From Gracilibacillus caseinilyticus (lineage in GTDB: Bacteria; Bacillota; Bacilli; Bacillales; Amphibacillaceae), in NCBI RefSeq assembly GCF_022919115.1, contig NZ_CP095072.1:2356001-2420000 (forward strand): DNA of 64,000 nt, read 5' to 3'. Below the pieces are notes generated by a model. It worked only from the letters and a program-made list of their open reading frames with translations. It was not told where the DNA came from and did not search any database. Both the position numbers and the translations under genes were made by a program. Below are positions 37,001 through 44,585 of the stretch, in pieces (the first letter of the stretch is position 1; every line of letters begins with the position of its first letter).

Positions 37001-39688
37001 TATACAAGACCATGGGATGGAGAAGAATCCAGATCTGAATGGGTAGAGGATGGTCAGGAACTTGGAACGATAGACAATGATGCAACCATTTCTGAGATTC
37101 TGTACATTGCACAGGTCTATCAGGAAACAAAGGATCCACGCTATAAAGATAGTGTAGAAAAAGGTCTTGAGTTTTTATTTGATTTGCAATATGACACAGG
37201 TGGATTTGCACAAGTCTATCCACGTAGAGGTAATTACTCGGATTATGTCACGTTTAATGATGAAGCGATGGTCAATGTGTTAGAGATGCTGGACCTTGTA
37301 GCACAGAAAAAATATCCATTTGATTCTGATTTAGTCAGTGAGGAATATGTCATTAAATCGAAGGAATCAATCAATTCTGCAGTCGACTACATTTTGGAAG
37401 CCCAGATTGAAGTAGATGGCAAACTGACTGCATGGTGTGCACAGCATGATCCAGTTACTTATGAGGCAAGAGGAGCACGCGCTTATGAGCATCCATCAAT
37501 TTCCGGTAGTGAATCTGTCGGTGTTATTCGTTATCTGATGTCCAGACCACAAACAGAAGAGATTAATCAGGCAGTGGAAGCAGCATTAGAATGGCTGGAT
37601 GAAGTGAAACTCGAAGATACACGATACATTAGTGGCGATCCTAATAACGAATATTTTGTAGAAGATGAAAACTCAACGGCTTGGTATCGTTTTTATGAAA
37701 TCGGCACAAATGAACCGATATTCTCTGGCCGTGATGGTGTCATCAAACACGATATTATGGAAATCGAAGCAGAGCGTCGTAATGGCTATTCATGGGGTGG
37801 ACATTGGGGTACGCAATTGTTAGAAACAACACAACAGACAGGTAACTATGAGGACAAGGTTTTTGTCCAAGTAAGTGGAACTGAATCAGCTACTGCTGAT
37901 GGCAGAACATTGGTACAGGATCAAGTGAAAACGGTAGAAGGTCAAACAAAACAAATTGGCGAAATTGACAGTGATCTTATCGTAGCAAAAGATGGATCAG
38001 GTGATTACGAAACTGTACAGGCAGCAATCGATGCCGTACCTGCTAACAATAGTAATCCGGTTACCATTTTTGTGAAAGATGGTACGTATAAGGAAGTTGT
38101 AACGATTCCAGACAACAAACCATTCATTACATTGTTAGGTGAAAGTGAAGAGAACACGGTCATTACCTATGATAATTATGCAGGCCGTGACAATGGTGTT
38201 GGTGGAACAATGGGTACAAGTGGAAGTGCGAGTGTTTATTTAAGAGCGAACGATTTAATTGTCAAAAATATGACGTTAGAAAATTCATTTGACGAGAGTA
38301 TCAATGTAGAAGGTAATCAGGCAGTTGCTGTGTATGCCAGTGGTGAACGTCAATATTTTAAAAATGTCCGGTTTATTGGTAATCAGGACACGTTATATAC
38401 ACGTGATGGTACACAATACTACACCAATGTCTATATCGAAGGAGACGTAGATTTTATCTTTGGTGCAGCAAGTGTTGTCATTGAGGATTCCACTATTCAT
38501 TCCTTGGATAGAGGATCTGATTCCAATAATGGTTATGTAACAGCTGCAAGTACACTGCTTGATGATGAATACGGCATGTTGATTAAGGATAGCTCGTTCA
38601 CGAGTGACGCACCTGATGGAACAGTCTATTTAGGAAGACCTTGGCCAGCAGGCGGAAATCCACAAGCCCGAGGCAGTGTGGTCATCATGGAAAGTGAATT
38701 AGGTGCCCACATTAAAGAAGAAGGTTGGACTTCAATGAGTGGACTTCAACCGGAAGATGCGCGACTTTATGAATATAAAAATGAAGGCCCCGGAGCAGTC
38801 ATTAATGATTCACGTCGTCAACTGACAGATGATGAAGCAGAGAAGTGGACCATCCAAAATGTTCTTAAAGGCTGGGATCCATCCACAGTCGATTCGGATG
38901 ACGGCGGCGATGGAGACGGCAACGGAGATGGAGACGGCAACGGAGATGGAGACGGCAACGGAGATGGAGATGGCAATGGAGATGGAGATGGCAATGGAGA
39001 TGGAGATGGCAACGGAGATGGAGACGGCAACGGAGATGGAGACGGCAACGGAGATGGAGACGGCAACGGAGATGGAGATGGAGATGGCAACGGAGATGGA
39101 GATGACAACAATGACCAAGCCGATAAAAAAATGACCGTCCATTTAAATGAAAAAGCAGAAGTAGAGGCTGGCATGACAATTAACATTGCTGCTTCAGCTA
39201 CATCGGTGAAATTGCCAGATGATTTACCAGAAGGAACAAAGGTTATGATTCAAAAAGCAGATACTGAAGATGTCGGTGATTTAGAAATAGCTGGTGATGT
39301 GTTTACATTTGACTTTACGTTCCCAGAAGGTGCAGAAGATTATAGTGGAGAATTTGAATTATCGATGGGCTATGATGAAGCATCGTATGAAGCGGATCAA
39401 GTTGCCGTTTATTATTTTAATGAATCAAACGGTAACTGGGAGAAAATTGATGGTACTGTGAAAGATGGTCAGGTATCTGCAACGGTTAACCATTTCTCAA
39501 CGTATGGTGTGCTGGCTGAAGTTGAGGCTAGTAATGATGATGCCGGCAATGACAACGAAGATGATGGAATATTGCCTGATACAGCTACAAATATATTCAA
39601 CTGGCTGTTATCGAGTGCCATGCTGTTAGTAATCGGCATGACAATTTTGATCATGGCTAGACAAAGAAAGAACAACATGATAAAATGA
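34079..39688 (+). CDS. Wall-anchored bifunctional pectate lyase (PL10) - pectin methylesterase (CE8)
   Basis: Protein of 1869 residues. Order: signal peptide (1-31); two LamG-like modules (about 32-219, 231-411), mutual duplicates; Pro/Asp/Glu linker; two near-identical CBM35-type modules (about 439-564, 568-696), each with VGFTG and GGANIDH; one SLH-like segment (about 714-828); PL10 pectate lyase (about 940-1252) with [32 protein letters not shown] and [18 protein letters not shown]8 esterase (about 1300-1600) with catalytic Asp residues in GNQDTLY and [10 protein letters not shown] and Arg in LGRPW; Gly-Asp-Asn repeats; stalk domain (about 1682-1810); LPDTATN near 1830 and a hydrophobic tail. 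CE8 removes methyl groups, making the polygalacturonate that PL10 cleaves by beta-elimination. GAGGAGGG precedes ATG 34079. Confidence 0.93.
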   Translation: MNVKRIGHIALIFMLLITTVFSSMPATIVKADDNINNVVIYEDDFNQQTTEDAPEGLEIGGSGGTVTVAETPDAENKSVHLNDTSESDFVSVSKSFEDLTNQVTVEMKFMQPEYTSSTKIMRLKGDNTAVILETKNNQIGYRYGDDTYENLAEAEPGKWYAIKVAVDLANKTADVFIDGEAVLEDAELNSDTTVINYFETFTPGSKALGHYVDDLKISHKEQVEEVPEADVSHLFDFNSDKTGEAPADVSVSDGGGAVTVADVPSAENKSVFLDDTSEETNVILSKSFEDLAGVVTVEANFMQPSYTSSTKVMRMKGDGTPVIIETKNNNITYRTGDNYQPLVELQENTWYKVKVEINLDEQKASVYINDELKLENAELNEQASVVNFVESFTPNSGTDGHYIDDLSISGFYPTDPEEPTDPEDPTDPETPDENGAGDIYEAEDAELSDAIVDNQHVGFTGDGFVDYKPNAPGGWIEWVVDVPVDGEYRLDFRYAHGGTDQRPADISVDGEVVTEELEFAPSGGWTTWKNTSTKVQLKAGENVIRATGAGASGGANIDHMQVLMEVDQTYEAEDAVLDTEKVIIDNKHVGFTGTGFIDFNPNAPGSWVEWTVDVPVAGEYNLDFRYAHGGTDQRPSQIKVNGEVVEEELEFAPSGGWTTWINTSTKVELKGGENVIRATGVGASGGANIDHLRVHNKNDSGNEGPIEVEDSEAEEVVGGVLLKKLNQLGIAVDQLPGDEEAITRIEFFALVNQALGYVQEDKFKNLTSEESVWGVSTNEWYAYVLESAKALGYADQLVANDTIQPDKEITEQEANQVIANIQDKAADAGSDQALTWGDARTLATSLQSENEDTTVDIAGAHAISGNVLAVTLNGQFEDFTYSDLEVVVPSRKWELLAPGFENLRIDKAAKVTNQFGQTVILMHSQDEWNEYGEYPQEFEETRFSGDLDTAIEEADNLLTWQMEHGGWTKNWPHIYTRPWDGEESRSEWVEDGQELGTIDNDATISEILYIAQVYQETKDPRYKDSVEKGLEFLFDLQYDTGGFAQVYPRRGNYSDYVTFNDEAMVNVLEMLDLVAQKKYPFDSDLVSEEYVIKSKESINSAVDYILEAQIEVDGKLTAWCAQHDPVTYEARGARAYEHPSISGSESVGVIRYLMSRPQTEEINQAVEAALEWLDEVKLEDTRYISGDPNNEYFVEDENSTAWYRFYEIGTNEPIFSGRDGVIKHDIMEIEAERRNGYSWGGHWGTQLLETTQQTGNYEDKVFVQVSGTESATADGRTLVQDQVKTVEGQTKQIGEIDSDLIVAKDGSGDYETVQAAIDAVPANNSNPVTIFVKDGTYKEVVTIPDNKPFITLLGESEENTVITYDNYAGRDNGVGGTMGTSGSASVYLRANDLIVKNMTLENSFDESINVEGNQAVAVYASGERQYFKNVRFIGNQDTLYTRDGTQYYTNVYIEGDVDFIFGAASVVIEDSTIHSLDRGSDSNNGYVTAASTLLDDEYGMLIKDSSFTSDAPDGTVYLGRPWPAGGNPQARGSVVIMESELGAHIKEEGWTSMSGLQPEDARLYEYKNEGPGAVINDSRRQLTDDEAEKWTIQNVLKGWDPSTVDSDDGGDGDGNGDGDGNGDGDGNGDGDGNGDGDGNGDGDGNGDGDGNGDGDGNGDGDGNGDGDGDGNGDGDDNNDQADKKMTVHLNEKAEVEAGMTINIAASATSVKLPDDLPEGTKVMIQKADTEDVGDLEIAGDVFTFDFTFPEGAEDYSGEFELSMGYDEASYEADQVAVYYFNESNGNWEKIDGTVKDGQVSATVNHFSTYGVLAEVEASNDDAGNDNEDDGILPDTATNIFNWLLSSAMLLVIGMTILIMARQRKNNMIK
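38906..39109 (+). repeat. 18-bp tandem repeats encoding Gly-Asp-Asn linker
   Basis: About eleven units of GGAGATGGAGACGGCAAC, with synonymous variants (GAT/GAC, AAC/AAT) and one extra GGAGAT near the end. They encode GDGDGN units in frame between the esterase and stalk domains. Such a repeat can change length by slippage without shifting the frame. The acidic Gly-rich repeat may bind Ca2+. Confidence 0.9.
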
Positions 39689-39712
39689 TAAATAATTGTA
39701 TATGGTGAATGT

Positions 39713-39835
39713 TTTCTAGGGTTCCGCTACGTGCAGTTGGTCTGGTCCGAGAGAAAACTCACAGTATAACTACTGTGCCACGGAAGGATAAAAGCCTGGG
39801 AGAATTAATTTTCTCCCAGGCTTTTTATGGATTAA
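39713..39835 (+). ncRNA. Guanidine-I (ykkC) riboswitch
   Basis: Conserved ykkC blocks are visible in order: CTAGGGTTCCG (39716), GGTCTGGTCCGAGAG (39739), a variable hairpin CACAGTATAACTACTGTG, CCACGGAAGGATAAAAGCC (39778) and GGGAGA. The expression platform is a terminator, stem AGCCTGGGAGAA / TTCTCCCAGGCT then TTTTT (39792-39826). Its left arm overlaps the aptamer 3' part, so guanidine binding should prevent termination. It precedes the SMR exporter pair. Confidence 0.95.
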
Positions 39836-39849
39836 AGGAGGCGATACAC

Positions 39850-40182
39850 ATGTGGAAAGAGTGGTCTAAAATTATAATAGCAGGACTGTTTGAAGTGGGC
39901 TGGGTTATTGGTATCACACATGCAGGTACTGTTTTGGAATGGATAGCGACGATCATAGCAATTGTGATTAGTTTTTATTTTCTGATAAACGCTGGAAACG
40001 ACATCCCGGTTGGTACTGCCTATGCCGTATTCGTCGGGATGGGAACTGCAGGAACCGTCGTGTTAGATGTCATCATATTTGGAGCATCGATGTCATGGGT
40101 CAAAGGGCTTCTGTTATTACTTCTGTTAGCAGGTATAGCAGGATTGAAATTAGTTTCAGATAAAAAGGAGGTAAGTGACTGA
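39850..40182 (+). CDS. ykkC: SMR efflux subunit, guanidinium exporter type (YkkC-like)
   Basis: Small multidrug resistance protein of 110 residues with four helices. The N-terminal Glu in AGLFEVGWVIGI is the substrate/proton site (Glu14 equivalent), and GTAYAVFVGMGTAGTV is the family helix-3 signature. ATG 39850 follows AAAGGAGG; an in-frame extension to 39709 only reads through the riboswitch. It overlaps the next gene (TGATG) and is likely one half of a heterodimer that exports guanidinium in exchange for protons. Confidence 0.93.
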   Translation: MWKEWSKIIIAGLFEVGWVIGITHAGTVLEWIATIIAIVISFYFLINAGNDIPVGTAYAVFVGMGTAGTVVLDVIIFGASMSWVKGLLLLLLLAGIAGLKLVSDKKEVSD

Positions 40183-40496
40183 TGGCTTGGGTTACTTTAA
40201 TAGCAGCAGGACTTTTGGAAATGATCGCGGTAATTGGATTGAATCAGTGGCATAAAACGAAATCAAAGCTAAGCTTTTTCGCGATGATTTTCTGCTTCAT
40301 CAGTAGCTTTTTCTTCCTTTACCTAGCATTAAAAACGATACCGATGGGTGTAGGTTATGCCGTCTGGACTGGTATTGGTGCAGCCGGAGGGGCTTTGGTA
40401 GGAATGATATGGTATAAAGAATCTGCCAATTTCAAACGAATCTTTTTCCTTGTACTCATTATTGTTGCGGTTATTGGGTTGAAATTAGTTGGTTAA
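40182..40496 (+). CDS. ykkD: SMR efflux subunit, partner of YkkC (YkkD-like)
   Basis: Second SMR protein, 104 residues, four helices, with the active Glu in AAGLLEMIAVIGL and the signature GVGYAVWTGIGAAGGALVG. AAAAGGAGG lies within the previous gene before ATG 40182. Paired SMR genes usually insert in opposite orientations to make one transporter. Riboswitch control of the pair supports guanidinium as the substrate. Confidence 0.93.
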   Translation: MAWVTLIAAGLLEMIAVIGLNQWHKTKSKLSFFAMIFCFISSFFFLYLALKTIPMGVGYAVWTGIGAAGGALVGMIWYKESANFKRIFFLVLIIVAVIGLKLVG

Positions 40497-40521
40497 CCTT
40501 CTATGGAAAGTGTGATAAGTG

Positions 40522-40629
40522 ATGAAGTATGGATGGAGAAAACATGTAAAAGAGCTCTATTTACCCAAATATATTTCCGATGTGAGAAAAACATCACCAG
40601 AGAATCGGAAGACGATTATTGAGATTTAA
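40522..40629 (+). other. Possible 35-aa reading frame
   Basis: ATG 40522 to TAA 40629 encodes a basic peptide beginning MKYGWRKHVKELY. It has only a weak ribosome site and no recognised family. It may be a remnant of a larger gene or chance. Confidence 0.2.
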
Positions 40630-40681
40630 AGTTACTGAAGTGTAATATGTCAGGTAGTAGCATAATTGGATAAGGTATGAT

Positions 40682-40713
40682 AACGCTCAGATGAAAAATT
40701 CTGAGCGTTTTTT
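40682..40713 (+). terminator. Terminator downstream of the SMR pair
   Basis: Stem AACGCTCAG / CTGAGCGTT with a 10-base loop, then TTTT. Confidence 0.75.
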
Positions 40714-40764
40714 GGGATACAGGAAGGAGCTGGATGTACAAGAAGCAGAAGCATAATCCCCCGT

Positions 40765-40883
40765 ATTTGTCTCGTTTCCCGAAAAAGGAGCCAAAAGTAG
40801 AAGGAGAGTCCCAAAGATTTGTCTCGTTTCCCGAAAAGGAGCCAAAAGTAGAAGGAGAGCCCTCAGGATTTATCTCGTTTCCT
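40765..40883. repeat. 52-bp intergenic tandem repeat, about 2.3 copies
   Basis: Units start at 40765, 40817 and 40868, sharing TTTGTCTCGTTTCCCGAAAA and GGAGCCAAAAGTAGAAGGAGAG, the last one partial. Both strands stay open across it, but there is no ribosome site or family match, so I treat it as noncoding. The rest of the 40497-41005 gap holds only terminators. Confidence 0.7.
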
Positions 40884-40933
40884 TCTCTCATAACGAAACA
40901 AACGATCGAAACATATCTACGATTTAATACGAA

Positions 40934-40978
40934 TAAAAAAGGATGCGAAACCTTGAACCAGGCTTTGTATCCTTTTCA
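40934..40978 (-). terminator. Terminator of the hemolysin III-like gene
   Basis: On the minus strand, AAAGGATACAAAGCCT pairs imperfectly with AGGTTTCGCATCCTTT, followed by TTTATT. Confidence 0.65.
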
Positions 40979-41005
40979 TCAATTCATGTGTGATAAACCA
41001 ATCAT

Positions 41006-41653
41006 TTATTCAACCGGCAATACATACAATAGTACAGCGAAAAAATGCATAATCGTCCCTGCTAGCACGAATAAGTGCCAGAGGGCGTGATGGTATTTAA
41101 AACCGCGCCATACATAAAAGACGGCACCAACTGTATAGAGTACACCACCCAGGACAAGTAACCGTACACCATTAGGGGCGAGCGTTTCGACGAGCGGGTT
41201 CCATGTGAATACGATGAGCCAGCCCATGATGACGTACAGAATCGTGGAGAAGAAAAGAAACTTTTTAACGAAGAAGGCTTTAAAAATCGTACCGCCAATC
41301 GCTAGCCCCCAGATGATTCCAAATAATGTCCAGCCTTCCCAGCCGCGAACGATAACAAATAAAAAAGGTGTATACGTACCAGCAATAAAAAAATAGATGG
41401 ACGAATGATCTAATATTTCAAACACATCTTTTGCTTTTCCTTTTGGTAAGCTGTGTAACAGTGTTGACGATGTATAGAGCAATACCATGGTAACACCGAA
41501 TAAGGTGAAGCTGACGATATGCCATGGTGAGCCGTGTAAAGAAGAAAAGACGATTAAGATCACCAGGCCGGCGATACTTAGTGCCATTCCGATACCGTGG
41601 GTAACTGAGTTGGCAATTTCTTCTTTTTGTGAAAATTCATGTGTGGAGCCCAT
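41006..41653 (-). CDS. Hemolysin III / YqfA family membrane protein
   Basis: Integral membrane protein of 215 residues with seven helices, a member of the HlyIII / PAQR-like family. The N-terminal EEIANSVTHGIGM, the SSTLLHSLPKGKAKDVFEILDHSSIYFFIAGTYTPFLF block (His, Asp and His likely metal ligands) and the C-terminal FKYHHALWHLFVLAG with its HxxxH-type pair are all family markers. True haemolytic activity is doubtful; a role in membrane lipid homeostasis is more often proposed. AAGGAA precedes ATG 41653. It is divergent from the ThuA operon. Confidence 0.9.
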   Translation of the reverse strand: MGSTHEFSQKEEIANSVTHGIGMALSIAGLVILIVFSSLHGSPWHIVSFTLFGVTMVLLYTSSTLLHSLPKGKAKDVFEILDHSSIYFFIAGTYTPFLFVIVRGWEGWTLFGIIWGLAIGGTIFKAFFVKKFLFFSTILYVIMGWLIVFTWNPLVETLAPNGVRLLVLGGVLYTVGAVFYVWRGFKYHHALWHLFVLAGTIMHFFAVLLYVLPVE

Positions 41654-41731
41654 TTGGACACGTTCCTTCCGTATAATTTCAAGTATATTCTTATTATCAT
41701 TTTTTTATTTTATAAATGCAAACGAATCACT

Positions 41732-41772
41732 TTGTTTTACCGTTGAACTTAGTTATAATGAAAGCGTAAACA
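41732..41772 (+). promoter_or_regulatory. Promoter and cre box of the ThuA operon
   Basis: TATAAT at 41754-41759 with a weak TTGTTT 16 bases upstream. TGAAAGCGTAAACA at 41759-41772 matches cre at 13 of 14 positions and covers the expected start site. Confidence 0.65.
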
Positions 41773-41792
41773 TACAATAGGGAGGTTACAGG

Positions 41793-42443
41793 ATGAAACA
41801 GGCGTTAATTTTTCAAGGTGGTTGGCAAGGGCATGAGCCAGAAGATGTAGCTCATATTTTAGCAGGGTTATTAGAAAAAGAAGATTATCAGGTGAAAATC
41901 ACCGATACGTTACAAACATTGGCAGAAGATGATTTAACCCAATATGATCTGATTGTTCCGAATTGGACACAGGGAACGATTGAACAAGAGCAGCTTCAAC
42001 CATTATTAAAAGCGGTGGAGCAAGGAACAGGACTAGCAGGACTTCATGGTGGGATGGGGGATTCCTTCCGAATGGAAGTCGATTATCAATTTATGGTTGG
42101 TGGCCAGTGGGTAGCGCATCCCGGCAATGATGGGGTGGAATATGATGTACATATTGTCGATGCCGATCATCCGCTAACCGAAGGAATGAAGAATTTTAAA
42201 GTCGTTTCTGAACAGTATTACATGCATGTTGACCCAGCTGTTCATGTACATGCAACGACGAGATTTCCGGTGGCAGAAGGACCTTACCAAACCAATGGTG
42301 AAGTAGATATGCCTGTCGTCTGGACGAAAAAATGGGGAAAAGGAAAAGTCTATTATTGTGGATTAGGCCATGTGGCAGAAATCGTAAACATGCCAGAAGT
42401 ATTGCAGTTGATGAGAAACGGTTTTATTTGGGCCAGTAGATAG
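41793..42443 (+). CDS. thuA: ThuA-like family protein
   Basis: Cytosolic protein of 216 residues with the glutamine-amidotransferase-like ThuA fold. GLAGLHGGMGDSF, GGQWVAHPGNDGVEYDV, EQYYMHVDP and the terminal YYCGLGHVAE are typical. In rhizobia ThuA works with the ThuB dehydrogenase in trehalose and related disaccharide catabolism through 3-keto sugars. GGGAGG lies before ATG 41793. It is the first of four tightly spaced genes with two Gfo/Idh/MocA oxidoreductases and an isomerase, which fits oxidation and cleavage of a glycoside. The actual substrate is unknown. Confidence 0.85.
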   Translation: MKQALIFQGGWQGHEPEDVAHILAGLLEKEDYQVKITDTLQTLAEDDLTQYDLIVPNWTQGTIEQEQLQPLLKAVEQGTGLAGLHGGMGDSFRMEVDYQFMVGGQWVAHPGNDGVEYDVHIVDADHPLTEGMKNFKVVSEQYYMHVDPAVHVHATTRFPVAEGPYQTNGEVDMPVVWTKKWGKGKVYYCGLGHVAEIVNMPEVLQLMRNGFIWASR

Positions 42444-42460
42444 AGGAGGCGGAGGAAATC

Positions 42461-43555
42461 ATGAAAGTAGGTATTATTGGTTGTGGAAATATTAGTAAGA
42501 TTTATTTAGAAAATGCGACACGATTTGCTAATTATTCGATTGAAGCGGTAGCAGATCTTGTGTTGGAAAGAGCACAAGAACGTGCGGAACAATATCATAT
42601 TCCGAAAGCGTATACAACTGAACAGCTGTTAGATGATCCTGAAATTGATTTCGTTATAAATTTAACCATACCAGCTGTCCATGCTGAAATTGCAATCCGG
42701 GCTTTAGAGAAGGGCAAGCATGTATATGGCGAAAAGCCGCTAGCAGTCTCATTAGAAGACGGTCAACGCATGATCGAAACAGCGAAGGAAAAGGGACTGA
42801 TGATTGGCAATGCGCCGGATACTTTTCTTGGAGCAGGTATTCAGACATCAAGAAAATTGATTGATGACGGATGGATTGGCCGTCCGCTTTCTGCAACAGC
42901 GTTTATGATGATAGCAGGACATGAAAGATGGCATCCGGATCCTGCATTTTATTATCAAGAAGGTGGGGGACCGATGTTTGACATGGGACCATACTACTTA
43001 CATGCTCTTGTCAACTTATTAGGTCCTGTTGCCCGTGTCACCGGTTCAGCGCAGATGGGCTATACAGAAAGAACGATTACGAGTCAGCCTAAATTTGGCG
43101 AAGCAATAAAAGTAGAGACACCAACGCAGATTAATAGTGTATTAGATTTTGAAAAAGGCCCCGTAGCTTCCATGATCATGAGCTTTGATACCCATGCCCA
43201 CCAGTTACCGCATATTGAAATATATGGTACAGAAGGTACATTATCGGTACCAGATCCGAATACGTTTGGTGGTCCGGTTTATCTAAGAAGACATGATCAT
43301 AAGGAGTGGCAGGAGATCCCGTTATCACACGGCTTTTCCGATAATAGCAGAGGCTTAGGAGTAGCCGAAATGGTCGATGCCATTCAAGCTGGCAAATCAG
43401 CCAGAGCAAATGGTGAACTGTCCTATCATGTGTTAGAAATTATGCATGGTATACTCGGCTCTTCTTCAGAAGGCAAACATCATGTGCTGTCAAGCAGCTG
43501 TGAACAGCCAGATGCACTACCAATAGGATTTGATGAGAAACATTTTCTTCGTTAA
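42461..43555 (+). CDS. Gfo/Idh/MocA family oxidoreductase, first copy
   Basis: NAD(P)-dependent sugar dehydrogenase of 364 residues. The N-terminal Rossmann motif KVGIIGCGNISKIYLEN begins at residue 2. The EKPLAVSLEDG motif holds the catalytic Lys, and MFDMGPYYLHALVNLLG the usual Asp/His pair of the C-terminal alpha/beta domain. Substrates in the family are sugars, inositols or glycosides oxidised or reduced at a hydroxyl carbon. GGAGGCGGAGG precedes ATG 42461, 17 bases after thuA. It differs clearly from the other oxidoreductase in this operon, so they likely catalyse separate steps. Confidence 0.9.
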   Translation: MKVGIIGCGNISKIYLENATRFANYSIEAVADLVLERAQERAEQYHIPKAYTTEQLLDDPEIDFVINLTIPAVHAEIAIRALEKGKHVYGEKPLAVSLEDGQRMIETAKEKGLMIGNAPDTFLGAGIQTSRKLIDDGWIGRPLSATAFMMIAGHERWHPDPAFYYQEGGGPMFDMGPYYLHALVNLLGPVARVTGSAQMGYTERTITSQPKFGEAIKVETPTQINSVLDFEKGPVASMIMSFDTHAHQLPHIEIYGTEGTLSVPDPNTFGGPVYLRRHDHKEWQEIPLSHGFSDNSRGLGVAEMVDAIQAGKSARANGELSYHVLEIMHGILGSSSEGKHHVLSSSCEQPDALPIGFDEKHFLR

Positions 43556-43616
43556 CACCGGTAACAACTTGATTCACAACATAAATAATCAAAATAAATC
43601 AATGAGGTGATGTATT

Positions 43617-44585
43617 GTGAAATTAGGCGTATTTGCGGTTTTATTTGGAGACAAATCATTGGAAGAAGCATTGGATAAGGTCCAGGCAGCAGGATTGGGT
43701 ACAGTAGAAATAGGTGCAGGAGGCTATCCAGGTAATGCGCACTGTAACCCTGAGATTCTTCTGCAGGATGAACAAAAATTACAAGGATTCCAACAAGCAT
43801 TTGAACAGCGGGGGATATCGATTAGTGCCCTAAGCTGTCACGGTAATCCCCTGCACCCAAATCAAGATATAGCATTACAGCATCATCATCAATTTGAACA
43901 AACGGTTTTATTAGCAGAAAAAATTGGCGTCGATACAGTAGTAACCTTTTCTGGATGTCCTGGTGAATCAGAATATTCCCGAAATCCGGTATGGGTAACA
44001 GCAGCCTGGCCAGACGATCATCCTGAAGTATTAACATGGCAATGGGAAGAAAAGGTGATTCCATACTGGAAAGAGCAACAAGCCTTCTTGCAGGCACATG
44101 GTGTGAGAGTGGCGATTGAGCCACACCCTGGTTTTGTTGTCTATAATAATGAAACAGCTTTGAAGTTGCGTGCATCTTGTGGCGAGCAAATTGGCGTGAA
44201 TTTCGATCCAAGCCATTTATATTGGCAACAAATGGACCCGGTAATCAGTATTAAAGAATTAGGTAAGCATAATGCCCTGTTTCATTTTCATGCAAAAGAC
44301 ACTGCCATTGATCCAGAAAATACAGCAGCTAACGGTGTATTGGATACGAAGCCATATAGTGATGAACTAAATCGTTCCTGGATTTTCCGGACAATCGGCT
44401 ACGGACATGGCGAACAGGAATGGAAGCGAATCATTAGTGCACTGCAGCTTATCGGTTATCAAGGTGCAGTCAGTATCGAACATGAAGACAGCCTAATGTC
44501 AGTTGATGAAGGCTTTCAGAAAGCAGTTGATTTATTACAGGATTGCTTAATCAAAGAAAAGGTAGGTGAAATGTGGTGGGCGTAA
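43617..44585 (+). CDS. Sugar phosphate isomerase/epimerase-like TIM barrel protein
   Basis: Protein of 322 residues of the xylose-isomerase-like TIM barrel superfamily (IolE/IolI/hydroxypyruvate-isomerase group). Metal-ligand positions are visible as the Glu in RVAIEPHPGF, FDPSHLYWQ, FHFHAKDT and the late SIEHEDSLMSVDEGF. It needs a divalent metal and typically isomerises, epimerises or lyses keto-sugars. The start is GTG 43617 with GAGGTGATG upstream. Its 3' end overlaps the next oxidoreductase by 13 bases, indicating coupled translation. Confidence 0.88.
   Translation: MKLGVFAVLFGDKSLEEALDKVQAAGLGTVEIGAGGYPGNAHCNPEILLQDEQKLQGFQQAFEQRGISISALSCHGNPLHPNQDIALQHHHQFEQTVLLAEKIGVDTVVTFSGCPGESEYSRNPVWVTAAWPDDHPEVLTWQWEEKVIPYWKEQQAFLQAHGVRVAIEPHPGFVVYNNETALKLRASCGEQIGVNFDPSHLYWQQMDPVISIKELGKHNALFHFHAKDTAIDPENTAANGVLDTKPYSDELNRSWIFRTIGYGHGEQEWKRIISALQLIGYQGAVSIEHEDSLMSVDEGFQKAVDLLQDCLIKEKVGEMWWA

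Noticed and set aside
38906..39109. Periodic repeats as a CRISPR array
   Set aside because: The 18-bp units are contiguous, without unique spacers, and in frame inside a protein gene.
38810..39186. Overlapping frames on both strands across the GDGDGN array
   Set aside because: Low-complexity shadows of the 18-bp repeat in the real gene.
39709..39849. N-terminal extension of the first SMR subunit
   Set aside because: These bases form the guanidine riboswitch, and the family N-terminus begins at 39850 behind a good ribosome site.
40734..41090. 118-codon frame across the 52-bp repeats, and the opposite-strand 91-codon frame
   Set aside because: Repeat-driven translation with no ribosome site; it also runs through the terminator and end of the hemolysin III-like gene.
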